A stretch of DNA of 64,000 bases from contig OZ254088.1 of NCBI GenBank assembly GCA_965267605.1, forward strand, positions 3,348,001 through 3,412,000, given 5' to 3'. This stretch comes from G965267605 sp965267605. GTDB lineage: Bacteria; Bacteroidota; Bacteroidia; Flavobacteriales_E; Vicingaceae. The translations under genes and the position numbers were made by a program. Of this stretch, positions 61,329-64,000 are shown piece after piece. Under the pieces are notes generated by a model. That model searched no databases. It was not told the origin of the DNA and saw only the letters and a program-made list of their open reading frames with translations. How positions within the stretch are numbered: the first letter of the stretch is position 1; every line of letters starts with the position of its first letter.

Positions 61329-61391
61329 GGTAAATTGAGCTAACTGATTAGGACAAAGAAGATACGTAAAAAGGAATAGGGAAGAAGCCGA

Positions 61392-62399
61392 TTAGGAGGT
61401 TTCTTGGCTTTCTTCAAGAATCATTGCCATTACCACTTCACCAACGGCATTGAGCACACTTTTATCAATCTTATCTATGCAGTCACCATGGGTGTGATGG
61501 TATCCAAAGTAGTCTCTCCTTACTGGTTCGTAATGGACAATGTTCACAGATGGAATCTTGGCATCTTTATTCACATAAAGGTGATCGTCTATGGTTTCCC
61601 CGGTGGGTTTCCGTATGAAGAGTGTTTGGTACCCTAATCGATCAGCCATATGCCAGATCTTTTGCTGCACGTCAGAGGCATACTTGGTTGAAGTGCCTTC
61701 CAACGGAAAAACGGCTCCTCTTGCTCCCACCATATCCAGCAGAATACCATATTCAGCAGTGTAGCCTGGTTTGTGCAAGTTCTTAGTCCAGTACTGTGTT
61801 CCCAAACACCAGGTATCGTCCTGAGCGTTCATGCTTGTAACTGGCTGCCCATAATCTTCCGCATCAAAGAAGATAATATCAATACCTCTATCGGGTTGCT
61901 TGATCTTCAACTGACGGGCAACCTCCATAAGCACCGCAACTCCCGAACCGCCATCATTGGCCCCATCAATAGGCAGGTTAGTGTCTTTGGTATCCCGATC
62001 TGCAAAGGGGCGTGTATCCCAATGTGCGAACAGCAAAACTCGATTGGGGGCCTCAGGCTTGTACTGACCAATGATGTTAACGATGTTCAGCTTGGTGCCA
62101 TTGAACGCAGTAACCACTGCTTTCTGCCGGATCACATCCAATCCTTGTGCTTCCAGGAAAGTGGCCAGGTATTCACCACATTTTCTGTGTCCCTCAGTAT
62201 TGGGTACACGTGGCCCAAATTCTACCTGTGCTTCCAAGTAGCTATACGCAGAATCAGCATTGAATTCTGGGGGTGTGAGAGGTTTGATAACAGGGTTGTC
62301 CGGTTGTCCGAACTTGCCTGGGTCTTTGATAGGGTCATCGCCACAGCTGGAGCACGCAGCCAATGTTACTATCAAAACCGAAATGATAACTCTCCTCAT
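61392..62399 (-). CDS. M28 family metallopeptidase / glutaminyl cyclase-like lipoprotein
   Basis: 335 residues from ATG 62399 (MRRVIISVLIVTLAAC, lipobox LAAC). Start at 62429 is excluded because it would lie in the terminator of the upstream gene. Zn ligands and catalytic acids: HWDTRPF (H), DGANDGGSG (D), FFDAEDYG (E), LLDMVG and the late His in YHHTHGDCIDKID. The SYLEAQVEFGPRVPNTEGH opening and single-zinc pattern fit the glutaminyl-peptide cyclase branch. Envelope enzyme that could form N-terminal pyroglutamate on exported proteins. Confidence 0.9.
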   Translation of the reverse strand: MRRVIISVLIVTLAACSSCGDDPIKDPGKFGQPDNPVIKPLTPPEFNADSAYSYLEAQVEFGPRVPNTEGHRKCGEYLATFLEAQGLDVIRQKAVVTAFNGTKLNIVNIIGQYKPEAPNRVLLFAHWDTRPFADRDTKDTNLPIDGANDGGSGVAVLMEVARQLKIKQPDRGIDIIFFDAEDYGQPVTSMNAQDDTWCLGTQYWTKNLHKPGYTAEYGILLDMVGARGAVFPLEGTSTKYASDVQQKIWHMADRLGYQTLFIRKPTGETIDDHLYVNKDAKIPSVNIVHYEPVRRDYFGYHHTHGDCIDKIDKSVLNAVGEVVMAMILEESQETS

Positions 62400-62410
62400 A
62401 AGTTTGGCAC

Positions 62411-62442
62411 AAAAAAAGTCCCTAATCAAAACGATTAGGGAC
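62411..62442 (-). terminator. intrinsic terminator for the MORN-like gene
   Basis: Minus strand: GTCCCTAATC-GTTTT-GATTAGGGAC (10-bp perfect stem) followed by seven T (62417 to 62411). It ends the transcript of the repeat-protein gene at 62466 and forces the M28 gene to use a start downstream of it. Confidence 0.9.
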
Positions 62443-62465
62443 CAATGTAATTATATTTTCTCTGG

Positions 62466-63323
62466 TTAATCTTCGATCACACCGTCACCAATGTAGCGAC
62501 CATTCTTGTAGATCTCAATCTTAACCAAGATACCATCTTCATTGTATCGGTACCACTTTCCATCCATCAGACGATAGTTCTTGAAGACACCATCCTTAGA
62601 AATCTGCTTGTTCTTATTGAACAGCTTGTGCTTACCATTACCGGTGAATTTATGACCACTGGATCCTGAAGTTTCAGTCTTGTCTGCAACAACCTTTACT
62701 TCTGGAGCATCTTTGATCTCATCAGCCAGGTTATTGTCTTTCTTCTCATAGACTTTGGACTTGGATTCATCCATTGACCCATTGTTATAGAAACGCTCAG
62801 CACGAAGAGATCCGTCAGAATTGTATTCTTTGACCATTCCTGCTTCCTTACCTCCGTTCCAGTTACCTTCGATCATTACCTGACCGTTTTCATGGAAGTA
62901 TTTCTGCTCTCCGTCTCTTTTACCAGTCTCGTTGAATTTAAAATCCTGTGATACCTGACCATTCTTATAGTACCTCTTGAATTCACTCACATTACGGTTG
63001 TTCTTCCAAACACCTTCTTCCTCCACTTGTCCATTCTCATAGAATACTTTGTAGTATCCATTCGGACGGTTGTTCATGTAAGTGATTTCGCTCTTCAGTT
63101 GCTGAGACATGAAGTAAGTCTTCCATTTTCCATTCTTTCTGGAATTCTTGTACTTACCTTCTGTCTTCTTCTTAGCCTGATCTTCCTTGAAATAGAAAAT
63201 CCACCATCCTTGTTTCAGATTGTTCTCGTCAATCTGATTAATGGTATCTGTTTGAGTCTCAGATTGTGCGTTCGTCAATGAACACACAAAAATCAGGGCC
63301 AAAATATAGGTCAATGTTCTCAT
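62466..63323 (-). CDS. secreted MORN-like (YwqK-type) repeat protein
   Basis: 285 residues. Signal peptide (about 1-19) and about eight MORN_2-type repeats of 22-24 residues with the pattern G..YYENGQVxxEGxWKNNxxxG: KNGKWKTYFMSQQLKSE, NGYYKVFYENGQVEEEGVWKN, DGEQKYFHENGQVMIEGNW. Similar repeats occur in YwqK-type proteins and envelope proteins of Bacteroidota; the binding partner is unknown. The linker 190-215 is charged and repeat-poor. Confidence 0.88.
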   Translation of the reverse strand: MRTLTYILALIFVCSLTNAQSETQTDTINQIDENNLKQGWWIFYFKEDQAKKKTEGKYKNSRKNGKWKTYFMSQQLKSEITYMNNRPNGYYKVFYENGQVEEEGVWKNNRNVSEFKRYYKNGQVSQDFKFNETGKRDGEQKYFHENGQVMIEGNWNGGKEAGMVKEYNSDGSLRAERFYNNGSMDESKSKVYEKKDNNLADEIKDAPEVKVVADKTETSGSSGHKFTGNGKHKLFNKNKQISKDGVFKNYRLMDGKWYRYNEDGILVKIEIYKNGRYIGDGVIED

Positions 63324-63354
63324 CTGCCGTGTTTCTACACTCTTCCCGATAAAT

Positions 63355-63384
63355 TAAAGGTATAAAATTTATGAGTTCTCCAAA
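63355..63384 (-). promoter_or_regulatory. candidate promoter of the MORN-like gene
   Basis: On the minus strand TTTG (63384-63381), 18-base spacer, TACCTTTA (63362-63355), close to TTTG-N19-TAnnTTTG. The ATG lies about 31 bases downstream. Confidence 0.35.
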
Positions 63385-63497
63385 GCAGTTTTAGACCAAG
63401 CGTTAACCGCCTTTAGACCAATCCCACAATTCTTTCGATAACACGTTTATCAAAAAGAGCTATTATCCAATACGTTACATTCTGCAAAAAGTTGCAC

Positions 63498-64000
63498 TTA
63501 TACGTTGGCTAACATGGTCTGAACCAGCAAATCAAGGTCGTATTTAGGTTCCCAACCCCAGTCTGAGCGCGCTTCATCATCGTTGAGAGAAGCGGGCCAA
63601 CTTTGGGCAATTTGCTCTCTGAAATCGGGTTTGTACGTTATTTGAAATTCTGGCTTATACACCTTTATAGCTTCGTATATCTCCTTAGGTGCAAAACTTA
63701 TGCCAGAAATATTATAGGATGAACGAATTTTAATTTGGTCCACAGACGCATTCATTATGCCAATCGTAGCATCTATGGCATCTTCCATGTACATCATAGG
63801 TAGCGAAGCACCCTCAGAGAGGAAGCATTCGAAATGCTCATTTGCGTTCGCTTTATGGAAGATATCTACTGCGTAATCAGTAGTACCTCCTCCGGGTAAT
63901 GATTTATACCCAATGAGCCCCGGATACCTTACGCTTCTCACATCAACACCGTACTTGGCGTGGTAATATTCACACCATCTTTCGCCTGCCAGTTTACTGA
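63498..64000 (-). CDS. tdh: L-threonine 3-dehydrogenase, SDR type (5' end outside window)
   Basis: The visible C-terminal 167 residues of an NAD-dependent epimerase-like dehydrogenase; the frame stays open through the window end, where SKLAGERWCEYYHAKYGVDVRSVRYPGLI is read, and a methionine at 63941 is internal. Family marks: PGLIGYKSLPGGGTTDYAV, LPMMYMEDAIDATIGI, IRSSYNISGISF and WPASLNDDEARSDWGWEP. These fit the SDR-type threonine dehydrogenase that oxidises threonine to 2-amino-3-ketobutyrate. A Kbl ligase partner is not in the window. Confidence 0.9.
   Translation of the reverse strand, partial: SKLAGERWCEYYHAKYGVDVRSVRYPGLIGYKSLPGGGTTDYAVDIFHKANANEHFECFLSEGASLPMMYMEDAIDATIGIMNASVDQIKIRSSYNISGISFAPKEIYEAIKVYKPEFQITYKPDFREQIAQSWPASLNDDEARSDWGWEPKYDLDLLVQTMLANV

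Noticed and set aside
62400..62429. Upstream start of the M28 peptidase
   Set aside because: Would place the start codon inside the terminator of the MORN-like gene; the start at 62399 gives a lipoprotein signal.

Overview
This 64 kb window comes from a member of the Bacteroidota, most likely Flavobacteriales-like. Six genes carry type IX secretion system (T9SS) C-terminal sorting domains, and one more may. There is a PorP/SprF family outer-membrane protein, an OmpA/PD40 T9SS-type periplasmic protein, an SDR-type threonine dehydrogenase, a two-component-propeller receptor and promoter-like TTTG/TAnnTTTG elements. Genus cannot be fixed from sequence alone.

Layout. 0-4.5 kb: an aldehyde dehydrogenase, then a histidine kinase-response regulator-ferritin operon preceded by four helically phased GTTAA repeats. 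4.6-8.4 kb: a very basic secreted protein, a YfiR-family protein, a TPR protein and a membrane HAMP-SpoIIE phosphatase. 8.4-24.7 kb: a co-directional surface cluster with two large paralogous T9SS type-B proteins (the second broken by an in-frame TAG), three paralogous collagen-like/tail-fibre-like proteins whose reading frames overlap, a mini type-B protein, a PorP/SprF protein and an OmpA-family protein. 24.8-28.7 kb: a 1293-residue sensor fusing propeller, class III nucleotide cyclase and HD phosphohydrolase. 28.7-34.7 kb: a peptide-binding lipoprotein, a small secreted protein, methylmalonyl-CoA epimerase, a HAD phosphatase, a T9SS type-A protein and a hypothetical protein.

34.9-44.4 kb is an accessory island. 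It starts at a decayed tRNA-like sequence and ends with a large serine recombinase whose last codons run into an intact tRNA-Val. The cargo is an HNH nuclease, a PIN-GNAT-PUA-like fusion with an overlapping ASCH gene, a phosphorylation-dead receiver protein, a Hanks-type kinase beside an LRAT-like membrane thiol enzyme, a T9SS type-B protein, and two long gene-poor stretches rich in inverted and phased direct repeats. These are the best candidates for an undescribed (possibly defence) system.

44.4-64 kb returns to core-like content: two tRNAs, a T9SS type-A protein, a transglutaminase-like lipoprotein, a B12-dependent CarH/LitR-type MerR regulator followed by an ECF sigma factor with a palindrome inside its promoter spacer, guanylate kinase, YicC, an EamA transporter, an ArsC-like protein, a YbhN-type membrane protein, a cystathionine gamma-synthase/lyase, an SDR, an M43 metalloprotease, DNA polymerase I, an M28 peptidase, a MORN-like repeat protein and the truncated end of threonine dehydrogenase. 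No CRISPR array, rRNA or complete insertion sequence was seen.
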